DNA of 64,000 nucleotides from Pedobacter sp. BAL39 (GTDB lineage Bacteria > Bacteroidota > Bacteroidia > Sphingobacteriales > Sphingobacteriaceae), in NCBI RefSeq assembly GCF_000170795.1, contig NZ_ABCM01000011.1:1-64000 (forward strand), in the 5' to 3' direction. The number at the start of each line of letters is the position of its first letter. Positions within the stretch are counted from its first letter, which is position 1. Below, one piece after another: positions 57,156-64,000 of the stretch. The notes under the pieces are model-generated. The model worked only from the letters and a program-made list of their open reading frames with translations, was not told the DNA's origin and ran no database searches. The translations under genes were made by a program, and so were the position numbers.

Positions 57156-59690
57156 ATGGAAGCTAAATTTTCTCCACAAGTAAAAGACGTGATATCTTTT
57201 AGCAGGGAAGAAGCCCTGAGACTAGGTCACGATTACATAGGCGCAGAACATCTTTTGTTAGGCCTAATCCGCGAAGGCGACGGTATGGCCATCAAGATAT
57301 TAAAATCATTGGGGGTTGATACATCAAAGCTTCGTCGTTCGATAGAGGATTCCGTTAGGGGAACTTCCAGCGTGACGGTGAATTTGGGAAACATCCCTTT
57401 AACCAAACAGGCTGAGAAGGTACTGAAGATCACTTATCTGGAAGCTAAAATCTTCAAAAGTGATTTGATTGGCACGGAGCACCTGCTTTTGTCGATCCTG
57501 CGTGACGATGACAACATCGCTTCTCAGATCTTACTGCAATACAGCATCAATTACGAGATTTTCAAACAGGAAGTTGAAGTGAACAAAAACGGGTTCAGAG
57601 ATGAAACCCAGAACAGTGCTTCGACCGGTGATGATGACTATCGTGAAGAAGAAAGCTTCAGCAGTCCTAAAAAGGTTTCTGACATCAAGTCCAAAACTCC
57701 GGTGCTGGACAATTTTGGAAGGGACCTGACCAAGGCCGCTGAGGAGGGTCGTTTAGATCCGATTGTTGGGCGTGAGAAAGAGATTGAGCGTGTATCACAG
57801 ATTTTGTCCAGACGTAAAAAGAACAACCCGATTTTAATCGGTGAACCCGGTGTGGGTAAGTCTGCCATTGCTGAGGGCCTTGCGCTACGCATTGTACAGC
57901 GTAAAGTATCCAGGGTGCTGTTCAACAAACGTGTGGTGACGCTGGACCTGGCTTCATTGGTTGCGGGCACAAAATACCGCGGTCAGTTTGAAGAAAGAAT
58001 GAAAGCGGTAATGAATGAACTGGAGAAATCTACGGATGTGATCCTTTTCATTGATGAGATCCATACCATCGTAGGTGCTGGTGGTGCCTCAGGCTCACTG
58101 GATGCATCGAACATGTTCAAACCGGCTTTGGCCAGGGGAGAAATTCAATGCATCGGTGCAACTACGCTTGACGAGTACCGTCAGTATATTGAAAAAGATG
58201 GTGCTTTAGACCGTCGTTTCCAGAAAGTAATGATTGAGCCGGCAACACCGGATGAGACGGTGGAGATCCTCAACCGCATCAAAGAAAAATACGAAGATCA
58301 CCATGGGGTAACGTATACGGATGAAGCCATCAATGCATGTGTGGCTTTGACGTCAAGATACATTACCGACAGGTTCCTTCCGGATAAAGCCATTGATGCA
58401 TTGGATGAGGCTGGATCAAGGGTTCACCTGACCAATATTCATGTCCCTGAGAACATCATTGAGATTGAAAGTAAGATTGAAGAGATCAAACTGGAGAAAA
58501 ACAAGGTGGTGAAAAGTCAGAAGTACGAAGAGGCCGCCAAACTGAGGGATACTGAAAAGAATCTTTTAGAGGAGCTTGATCGTGCGAAATCTGCCTGGGA
58601 AGCGGAAACCAAAACAAAACGTTATACCGTAACGGAAGATAATGTTGCAGAGGTGGTTTCCATGATGACCGGTATTCCATTGCAACGTGTTGGACAGACC
58701 GATAGTGCAAAACTATTGAACATGTACGATACGGTAGCTACGAAAATCATTGGTCAGGATGATGCCATTAAAAAGTTGACAAAAGCCATTCAGCGTACCA
58801 GGGCGGGATTGAAAGATCCGAAAAAGCCAATTGGTTCATTCATTTTCCTTGGCCCTACCGGTGTTGGTAAAACGGAGCTGGCAAAAGAGCTTGCACGTTT
58901 TATGTTCGACAGTGATGATTCACTGATCCAGATTGACATGAGTGAGTATATGGAGAAATTTGCAGTATCACGTTTAGTGGGTGCGCCTCCGGGATATGTG
59001 GGTTATGAAGAAGGTGGTCAGCTGACAGAGAAAGTAAGACGTAAGCCTTACGCGGTCATCCTGCTGGATGAGATTGAAAAAGCACACCCTGATGTCTTCA
59101 ACATCCTTTTACAGGTGTTGGACGAAGGCCAGCTGACAGATAGCTTAGGTCGTAAAGTGGATTTCAGAAACACCATCATCATCATGACTTCAAACATCGG
59201 TGCACGCCAACTGAAAGACTTCGGTCAGGGCGTAGGTTTCTCTACCACAGCAAAAACCAATCAGGTCGACGCGCACTCCAGAGGTGTGATTGAAAACGCT
59301 TTGAAACGTGCTTTTGCTCCTGAGTTCCTGAACCGTGTGGATGATGTGGTGGTCTTCAACACCCTTGGTAAAGACGAGATCTTTAAAATCATTGATATTG
59401 AACTGAAATCATTGTTCGGACGTGTACATAACCTTGGTTATGAGATCAAGCTGACCGAGAAGGCAAAAGACTTCATTGCAGACAAGGGGTTCGACAGCAA
59501 CTTCGGTGCGAGACCACTGAAACGTGCCATTCAGAAGTACCTCGAAGATCCTATTGCAGAGGAGATCCTTAAAGGAGAAATCCATGATGGCGACACCCTG
59601 GAGATTGACTACAATAAAGAAACCGATGAAATTACGGTAGAGAATAAAAGTCCTGGTAAAAAGAAGAAGAAAGAAGAAGGCAACGTGTAA
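57156..59690 (+). CDS. clpC: ATP-dependent Clp protease ATPase subunit ClpC
   Basis: The 844-residue HSP100 chaperone unfolds substrates for ClpP. It has two Clp_N repeats (residues 1-145), AAA-1 with Walker A GEPGVGKS (229-236), a UVR-type middle segment (SQKYEEAAKLRDTEKNLLEE) and AAA-2 with Walker A GPTGVGKT (566-573). The UVR segment and length fit ClpC rather than ClpA or ClpB. No ctsR or mcsAB genes are adjacent. A terminator follows. Confidence 0.96.
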   Translation: MEAKFSPQVKDVISFSREEALRLGHDYIGAEHLLLGLIREGDGMAIKILKSLGVDTSKLRRSIEDSVRGTSSVTVNLGNIPLTKQAEKVLKITYLEAKIFKSDLIGTEHLLLSILRDDDNIASQILLQYSINYEIFKQEVEVNKNGFRDETQNSASTGDDDYREEESFSSPKKVSDIKSKTPVLDNFGRDLTKAAEEGRLDPIVGREKEIERVSQILSRRKKNNPILIGEPGVGKSAIAEGLALRIVQRKVSRVLFNKRVVTLDLASLVAGTKYRGQFEERMKAVMNELEKSTDVILFIDEIHTIVGAGGASGSLDASNMFKPALARGEIQCIGATTLDEYRQYIEKDGALDRRFQKVMIEPATPDETVEILNRIKEKYEDHHGVTYTDEAINACVALTSRYITDRFLPDKAIDALDEAGSRVHLTNIHVPENIIEIESKIEEIKLEKNKVVKSQKYEEAAKLRDTEKNLLEELDRAKSAWEAETKTKRYTVTEDNVAEVVSMMTGIPLQRVGQTDSAKLLNMYDTVATKIIGQDDAIKKLTKAIQRTRAGLKDPKKPIGSFIFLGPTGVGKTELAKELARFMFDSDDSLIQIDMSEYMEKFAVSRLVGAPPGYVGYEEGGQLTEKVRRKPYAVILLDEIEKAHPDVFNILLQVLDEGQLTDSLGRKVDFRNTIIIMTSNIGARQLKDFGQGVGFSTTAKTNQVDAHSRGVIENALKRAFAPEFLNRVDDVVVFNTLGKDEIFKIIDIELKSLFGRVHNLGYEIKLTEKAKDFIADKGFDSNFGARPLKRAIQKYLEDPIAEEILKGEIHDGDTLEIDYNKETDEITVENKSPGKKKKKEEGNV

Positions 59691-59704
59691 CACCAGGCCT
59701 TACT

Positions 59705-59738
59705 AAAAAAGCCCCGTTCAATTGAACGGGGCTTTTTT
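59705..59738. terminator. Bidirectional terminator between clpC and the ROK gene
   Basis: A perfect palindrome around GCCCCGTTCAATTGAACGGGGC has A runs on the left and T runs on the right, so it can end both the clpC transcript and the convergent ROK transcript. Confidence 0.92.
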
Positions 59739-59762
59739 ATGGATTATATTTTGGTGTTTCAG

Positions 59763-60635
59763 TTACTTTCCAACCCATGAGCAGGCTGCACCGACAAGTG
59801 CTGCATCTTCCCACATCTCAGATTGTCTGATGACCACTGATTTATCTGCAATCTTTTCTGTTAAAGCATCAATAAAGTGCTCCCATGACCTTGCAATGTT
59901 ACCACCGATGACCACTACCTGGGGCTTTTCCTGTGCAATCAGGTCGTTGAGAAAAATGCTGAGGTTCTCGGAGAACTCCGCGAAGATCTCTTTTTTGATG
60001 GCTACATCCGCAGTCGCAATCAGCTCTTCTACGTTTTTAACCTCCTTACCTGTCAGCTCTTTATATCTTTTAGAGAACCACCTGGTGGAGATGTACTCTT
60101 CAGCAGCACTGTCTTTAAAAGGACGGAAGGCCCAATCCATATCGACAGTAACACCAGAACCATTACTGGTGGAACCTAATCCTGTTCCCAATGTGATGCC
60201 GATGGCGCGTTCTGCATCTGCAGCTGCACCTGAAGCCAGCTCCCCGCGAAGGAAAGCTTCTGCATCATTGATGAAAATGATGTCTTCGTTTGCGATGCCC
60301 AGTTCAGCAGAGAGAATGTCTCTTACATTAATACCATACAATGAATCGTACTTCTGCTGGCCCTTCATCAGCGAGACTCCATTTTCGTAATCAAATGGGC
60401 CAGGCATTGCAATTCCAATCTTTACATTCTCATCATCAGTTTTGATGATGAGTGAAGAAAGAACATCTATCCAGGATTTCATAATCACATCTACGGAATC
60501 CATAGATGCTACCCGCTCGCGTTTCATGGTACTGTCAATAACTTTATAGGTGTTGCAGTCGACATGGGCGGCAGTAATATGTGAGCCACCAATATCTACT
60601 CCGATAAAGGGCAGTTTTGAAGATTTTGCATTCAT
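59763..60635 (-). CDS. ROK-family sugar kinase
   Basis: The 290-residue protein has the ROK/actin-ATPase fold: GVDIGGSHITAAHV phosphate loop near residue 12, IAMPGPFDYENG, FINDAEAFLRGE and ITLGTGLGS. The zinc-binding CxCGxxGCxE motif of many ROK kinases and repressors is not present, and there is no N-terminal helix-turn-helix, so it is a kinase-like member, perhaps acting on glucose or an amino sugar. It converges with clpC at a shared terminator. Confidence 0.88.
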   Translation of the reverse strand: MNAKSSKLPFIGVDIGGSHITAAHVDCNTYKVIDSTMKRERVASMDSVDVIMKSWIDVLSSLIIKTDDENVKIGIAMPGPFDYENGVSLMKGQQKYDSLYGINVRDILSAELGIANEDIIFINDAEAFLRGELASGAAADAERAIGITLGTGLGSTSNGSGVTVDMDWAFRPFKDSAAEEYISTRWFSKRYKELTGKEVKNVEELIATADVAIKKEIFAEFSENLSIFLNDLIAQEKPQVVVIGGNIARSWEHFIDALTEKIADKSVVIRQSEMWEDAALVGAACSWVGK

Positions 60636-60800
60636 TGTATTTGGTTGTATTAGTAAATCTGAGCAAATTAATTAATTACTATCGTTATTACTAGTGATGA
60701 TAAATAGTTTTAGCAATATTTTTACACTATATAAATCATTTTCACAATCCATCTTGCTCAGGGGTATCAGGAAAGACGATTTTTCAGTTATAAAAAAAAT

Positions 60801-60826
60801 AAAAAACGGAATATGATTATATTCCG
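60801..60826 (-). terminator. Terminator after the DUF1456 gene
   Basis: CGGAATAT (60807-60814) and ATATTCCG (60819-60826) form a hairpin with a GATT loop; on the minus strand it is followed by a T run. It lies 68 bases downstream of the DUF1456 stop. Confidence 0.8.
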
Positions 60827-60893
60827 TACTGCAATGATACTTCTTTTTACAGGTTGAGCAGGTGATTGCGGTCACACTTAACTTTGATCACAA

Positions 60894-61127
60894 TTAGCTT
60901 TCCTTCGGTGGTCTGGACCCGCGTTTGTAAATGACAAGCCCATTCAGGAAATTACGCAGGATCTGGTCGCCGCATGGTTTAAAGTTAGGGTGGTCATCAC
61001 TTCTGAAGAACGAGCCAAGCTCGCTTTTGGTGATCTTGAAGTTCACCAGTTCCATGATCTTGATGATGTCGTCATTGGTCAGCGCAAGCGCCACACGCAA
61101 TTTTTTAAAGATATCGTTATTACTCAT
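60894..61127 (-). CDS. One-repeat DUF1456 (YehS-like) protein
   Basis: The 77-residue protein matches one unit of DUF1456: NNDIFKKLRVALALTNDDII, then KSELGSFFR and CGDQILRNFLNGLVIYKRG. The E. coli family member YehS carries two such units in about 156 residues; this one has only a single unit, complete at both ends. The function is unknown. It lies 46 bases downstream of the helicase gene and is closed by a terminator, so it is probably in that operon. Confidence 0.85.
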   Translation of the reverse strand: MSNNDIFKKLRVALALTNDDIIKIMELVNFKITKSELGSFFRSDDHPNFKPCGDQILRNFLNGLVIYKRGSRPPKES

Positions 61128-61173
61128 AATTGTGATTGGTCATTGTTGTGCTCATGCATGTCATCCCAAAGGA

Positions 61174-62481
61174 TTACATGGCAATTTCGATTTTCACCTT
61201 TTTATTCTTTATTTTCTCATTATAGAGGCTATTGAGCAGATGAGCTACGAGATTGCGTTTTACCGCCACATAGGAAGCCTGGTCTTTCACCTCTATCAGT
61301 CCAACATCCTCTTTCTGCAAACCTCCTTTTTTGAGGAGCAGGCCAACGATATCAATCTTATTCACTTTATCTTTCTTTCCGGCAGCGATGTACAGCGTTT
61401 GCCATGGACTGTCTTTTGGCAGCTTAAACTGCCCTTTCAGCGGCTCTGTTTCAATATCGCCCTTCAGGAAGGGATATTGCTCATCGTCTGCAATAATCAG
61501 GTAGGCGGTCCCTTTTGCATTCATGCGGGCGGTGCGCCCATTTCTATGAAGGAAAGCATCTTCAGTATATGGCAACTGGTAGTGGATGATACATTCCACC
61601 TCCGGAATGTCCAGTCCCCTGGAAGCCAGGTCGGTCGTAATGAGGATGCGGATGCTGCCGTTGCGAAACTTCAACAGCGCGCGCTCCCGTTCATCCTGTT
61701 CCATGCCACCATGAAAGATGTCGTGACCAAGCCGTTGATCGATCAGGAGGTCGCTAATGCGATCTACCGTCTCCCTGTGGTTGCAAAAGATCAGCGTAGC
61801 CCGCTCCCCTATCTTGCAGATGAGCTGAAACAGCGTATCCAGCTTATCAGCAGCCGTTGTGGTCACTTTCTTGAGCTTTAGGTCAGGAGCTGCCTTCTGA
61901 TCTTTCAGAAAATCAATTTGAATGGGGTTGCTTACACCAGTAAAGTCAGGGATCAGTTCCATGGCCGTGGCCGAGGTCAGCATGCGTTGTTTCAGACTAA
62001 GCAGGCGGCGGATGATGTAAGACATATCCTCCTGGAAGCCAAACTCCAGTGCCTTATCAAATTCATCCAGCACGAGAGTGGTAATGGTAGACTCGTCAAA
62101 GTTTTCGTGACGCAGGTGGTAGGCAATTCTCCCTGGCGTACCGATAAGTACGGCAGGAGGCTGTTCAAAGTTATTGCGTTCCGTTCTTACAGGGTGCCCA
62201 CCATAACAGCAGTTCACCTTAAACCCTGTACCCATCTGACGGAATACCTGTTCAATTTGCAGTGCCAGCTCCCGGGAAGGGACCAGCACCAGCGCCTGCA
62301 CCCCTTTTCTGGCAGCATCCAGGTTTTTGAGAACCGGCAGTAAAAATCCAAGTGTCTTGCCGGAACCTGTTGGTGCCAGCAAGACCACATCACCGCCCTT
62401 CTCTGCAGCATCAAGAGACGCGCGTTGCATGTCGTTCAGTTTGGTGATCGCTAATTTCTCCAGTATCTTTTCTACCATCAT
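61174..62481 (-). CDS. DEAD-box RNA helicase, DbpA-like
   Basis: The 435-residue helicase has the two RecA-like domains: Walker A APTGSGKT, PSRELALQ, TPGRI, DEFD (a variant of DEAD), TSATA, ITTDLASRGLD and HRNGRTAR. The C-terminal ~70 residues (KVNKIDIVGLLLKKGGLQ ... VKRNLVAHLLNSLY) match the DbpA RNA-binding domain, which in E. coli recognises hairpin 92 of 23S rRNA during 50S assembly. It may begin at either of two adjacent ATGs (62481 or 62478). Confidence 0.92.
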   Translation of the reverse strand: MMVEKILEKLAITKLNDMQRASLDAAEKGGDVVLLAPTGSGKTLGFLLPVLKNLDAARKGVQALVLVPSRELALQIEQVFRQMGTGFKVNCCYGGHPVRTERNNFEQPPAVLIGTPGRIAYHLRHENFDESTITTLVLDEFDKALEFGFQEDMSYIIRRLLSLKQRMLTSATAMELIPDFTGVSNPIQIDFLKDQKAAPDLKLKKVTTTAADKLDTLFQLICKIGERATLIFCNHRETVDRISDLLIDQRLGHDIFHGGMEQDERERALLKFRNGSIRILITTDLASRGLDIPEVECIIHYQLPYTEDAFLHRNGRTARMNAKGTAYLIIADDEQYPFLKGDIETEPLKGQFKLPKDSPWQTLYIAAGKKDKVNKIDIVGLLLKKGGLQKEDVGLIEVKDQASYVAVKRNLVAHLLNSLYNEKIKNKKVKIEIAM

Positions 62482-62485
62482 GGCA

Positions 62486-62518
62486 CAAAGATAATGGAAT
62501 TGAACGCTAAAACTTCAA
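62486..62518 (-). promoter_or_regulatory. Promoter of the helicase gene
   Basis: On the minus strand TTTG (TTG at 62518-62516), 22 bases, TATCTTTG (62493-62486). The start codon is only 5 bases beyond the -7 box, so the mRNA would be leaderless. Confidence 0.65.
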
Positions 62519-62725
62519 ATACTTCTTGCGCAGGTGTCTCATGGAGCTATTTAACCGGGCGTCGAGGCTCATCAGCATCTGTCCGCGACGGGAGATCCAG
62601 GTATACATCTTATGGTTTGCATTTTTAATGGGGGTATATACCTGCTCATCTAAGACCTCATGATAGTGGTTGGTAGCCCTGCTTTGTTGCAACATACAAA
62701 ACTCGTTGATTAGTTCATTATTCAT
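62507..62725 (-). CDS. Small uncharacterised protein
   Basis: The 72-residue frame (MNNELINEFCMLQQSRATNH ... SSMRHLRKKYLKF) is helical and basic at the C-terminus, without membrane or signal segments. It has amino-acid composition like a real protein, and precedes the helicase gene with a 25-base gap. I recognise no family. Its last codons overlap the helicase promoter -33 box. Confidence 0.5.
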   Translation of the reverse strand: MNNELINEFCMLQQSRATNHYHEVLDEQVYTPIKNANHKMYTWISRRGQMLMSLDARLNSSMRHLRKKYLKF

Positions 62726-62971
62726 ATCCGATATGGTTAGGTTAACGATGTTCGTTAGTTAAGGAACGTTGTTCCTTTGTTCAGTAGTATAACAATACCA
62801 CTCCCAAAGGGTTTGGACAAATAAAAACAGCGAGAGGGGAAGCGGCTTTAATATGTTGAAAATTAGACAATTGTTAACAATAAAACAAGAGATAATTAAT
62901 GCGATTTTAATTTATTAAAGGTATTTTTAGGAAACCTGTATACGGGTTGTTCATCAAAACACAATTAACGT
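62726..62971. other. Divergent intergenic region upstream of the YkuK-like gene
   Basis: AT-rich with no open frame of coding character. A TTG-type -33 and a TAnnTTTG box are not clear in either direction. Confidence 0.35.
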
Positions 62972-63445
62972 ATGACCTGGAAAAAATTTAGCGGCGAAGT
63001 GATCCACTCGTCCATTTTAGAAGAAGTAGAGCAAGCCATCATCAGGGAAACCGAAAAGGGGTTCCATCTCAAGGTCTGTATCGGGACAGATTCTCAGGTG
63101 AAGGGTTCATTTACAGATTTCGCTACTGTCATTGTGCTCCTGAGGGAGCACCACGGAGGATTCATGTACATCCATCAGGAAAAGAGCCTGCAGAAGATGA
63201 GCATTAAAGAAAGAATGCTGGTTGAGGTGCAGAAATCCATTGAGACGGCTTATTCCGTCTGCGATCTCCTGGACCTTTATGACGTAGACCTGGAGGTACA
63301 TGCCGACATCAATACCAATCCGATGTTTAAGTCGAACAAGGCATTGAATGAGGCGATGGGCTACATCCTGAGCATGGGCTTTATCTTCAAAGCTAAACCG
63401 GAAGCCTTTGCCAGTTCTACCTGTGCAGATAAGATGGTACACTAG
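62972..63445 (+). CDS. YkuK-like RNase H-fold protein (DUF458)
   Basis: The 157-residue protein has GTDSQVKGSFTDFATVI near residue 38 and the HADIN segment at about residue 110, the pattern of the YkuK/DUF458 family, which has an RNase H-like fold of unknown activity. The aspartates may bind metal. Its stop is directly adjacent to that of the convergent DUF4468 gene. Confidence 0.85.
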   Translation: MTWKKFSGEVIHSSILEEVEQAIIRETEKGFHLKVCIGTDSQVKGSFTDFATVIVLLREHHGGFMYIHQEKSLQKMSIKERMLVEVQKSIETAYSVCDLLDLYDVDLEVHADINTNPMFKSNKALNEAMGYILSMGFIFKAKPEAFASSTCADKMVH

Positions 63446-64000
63446 TTACCATTTTTTATCCTGCGTAGAGATGACCGGAGCCTCTTTTTTCTGAGGAGCA
63501 GCCGGGCTGACGGCCGACATCTGCTGTTTAAACTGCCGGGCAAATTCGGCAGCAGACTTTTCTGTGGCGCTGACATAGGATTCCCACTCCGCAGCATTCA
63601 GCTTTCCCGGTTCAGTTTCCAGGGGTGTGCCAATGGTTGTGGAAGGCACAAAGTTCCCATACCTGTCGCGCTGATAAGGAATAAAAACAAAATCTGTCAG
63701 CCAAAAACGGTATTTACCTTCCCGCAGCCCGAGATACATATTGTAGGTCACCTCTCCCGAGGGGCGCGCCAGCATAAATGCCGTCTTGCGGATCACAAAT
63801 TTCCCCTGCACGGTACGCAGACTATCACCCGTCGCAGCAACAACCTTCAGGTCTTTAGCAACATCAAAATAAGCCTTGGCCCTCGCAGCGAGCACCGATG
63901 CTGCGGTATCCTTTTTATCTACCACCTCATAATACATCAGCTTACCACGTTCATCACGGGAGAGCTTGATGCCCTGTGCAAGTACCGCAGTACCAAAACT
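63446..64000 (-). CDS. DUF4468 exported protein, 5' end outside the window
   Basis: At least 184 residues are encoded, running off the right edge of the window. The visible N-terminal part (FGTAVLAQGIKLSRDERGK) looks like the end of a signal peptide with cleavage before QG, and the core (MYYEVVDKKDTAASVLAARA ... YRFWLTDFVFIPYQRD) matches DUF4468, an exported Bacteroidota family. An ATG at 63937 is internal and not the true start. Confidence 0.8.
   Translation of the reverse strand, partial: SFGTAVLAQGIKLSRDERGKLMYYEVVDKKDTAASVLAARAKAYFDVAKDLKVVAATGDSLRTVQGKFVIRKTAFMLARPSGEVTYNMYLGLREGKYRFWLTDFVFIPYQRDRYGNFVPSTTIGTPLETEPGKLNAAEWESYVSATEKSAAEFARQFKQQMSAVSPAAPQKKEAPVISTQDKKW

Noticed and set aside
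60672..60875. 67-residue minus-strand open frame downstream of the DUF1456 gene
   Set aside because: A rho-independent terminator hairpin (60801-60826) lies inside it and its sequence is low complexity.
60931..61881. 316-residue open frame antisense to the helicase and DUF1456 genes
   Set aside because: It spans two real minus-strand genes and the gap between them, so it is a chance frame.

Overview
The window is chromosomal DNA from a Bacteroidota bacterium, most likely a member of the Sphingobacteriaceae (Pedobacter or a close relative). The main reasons are promoters of the Bacteroidota type (TTG, 17-23 bases, TAnnTTTG), lineage-typical families (DUF4835/PorD-like, DUF6266, a bacterial HU-CCDC81 domain joined to SPOR, PafA-type phosphatase, DUF4468), and the conserved order bamD-rpoZ-coaBC-DUF4835-recN. 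The genus is an inference from these features; I could not align the 16S sequence.

Layout. 1-9 kb: a TPR protein, Lon protease, an LpxR-like protein, arfB, cmk, a TetR regulator, and a two-component system followed by a tiny basic exported protein. 9-19 kb: a serC-sigma factor operon (minus strand), an Lrp regulator, ribosomal protein S1, a GH20 hexosaminidase, two zinc-ribbon membrane proteins and pyrR-pyrB. 19-28.6 kb: a long collinear run with a giant TPR protein, a beta-barrel, an HU-SPOR membrane protein, ExbB/TolQ, ExbD/TolR, a TonB/TolA-like protein and FolC. 28.8-31.6 kb: a PafA-type alkaline phosphatase and an acyl-ACP desaturase. 31.9-37.7 kb: a complete rRNA operon on the minus strand (16S, tRNA-Ile, tRNA-Ala, 23S, 5S) with two promoter matches upstream. 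37.7-38.6 kb: a gene-poor stretch with AT-rich and GA/TC-rich palindromes.

38.6-49.4 kb: a DUF6266 protein, then bamD-rpoZ-coaBC-DUF4835, a BlaI/BlaR1-like pair with twin perfect operators, recN, a carboxypeptidase-regulatory-like protein and a radical SAM enzyme. 49.4-55 kb: four minus-strand genes (SUMF1-like, Gfo/Idh/MocA, ApbE, hydroxypyruvate-isomerase-like) with a divergent TIM-barrel gene. All five appear exported, which suggests periplasmic oxidation or isomerisation of sugars. 55-64 kb: ettA, clpC, a ROK kinase, a one-repeat DUF1456 protein, a DbpA-type helicase, a small unknown protein, a YkuK-like protein and a DUF4468 protein cut by the window edge.

Most of the window is housekeeping and there is no phage, IS element, CRISPR array or known defence island. 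The most interesting parts are: (1) the 18.9-27.2 kb envelope cluster, which looks like a Tol-type machine with a protein carrying both a DNA-binding-like HU domain and a septal-peptidoglycan-binding SPOR domain; (2) the BlaR1-like protease whose sensor region is five exact 23-residue SPEW repeats; (3) the exported sugar-oxidation cluster; and (4) the two-component system with an adjacent small basic exported protein behind an OmpR-type repeat. All start sites, promoters and functions come from reading the sequence only.
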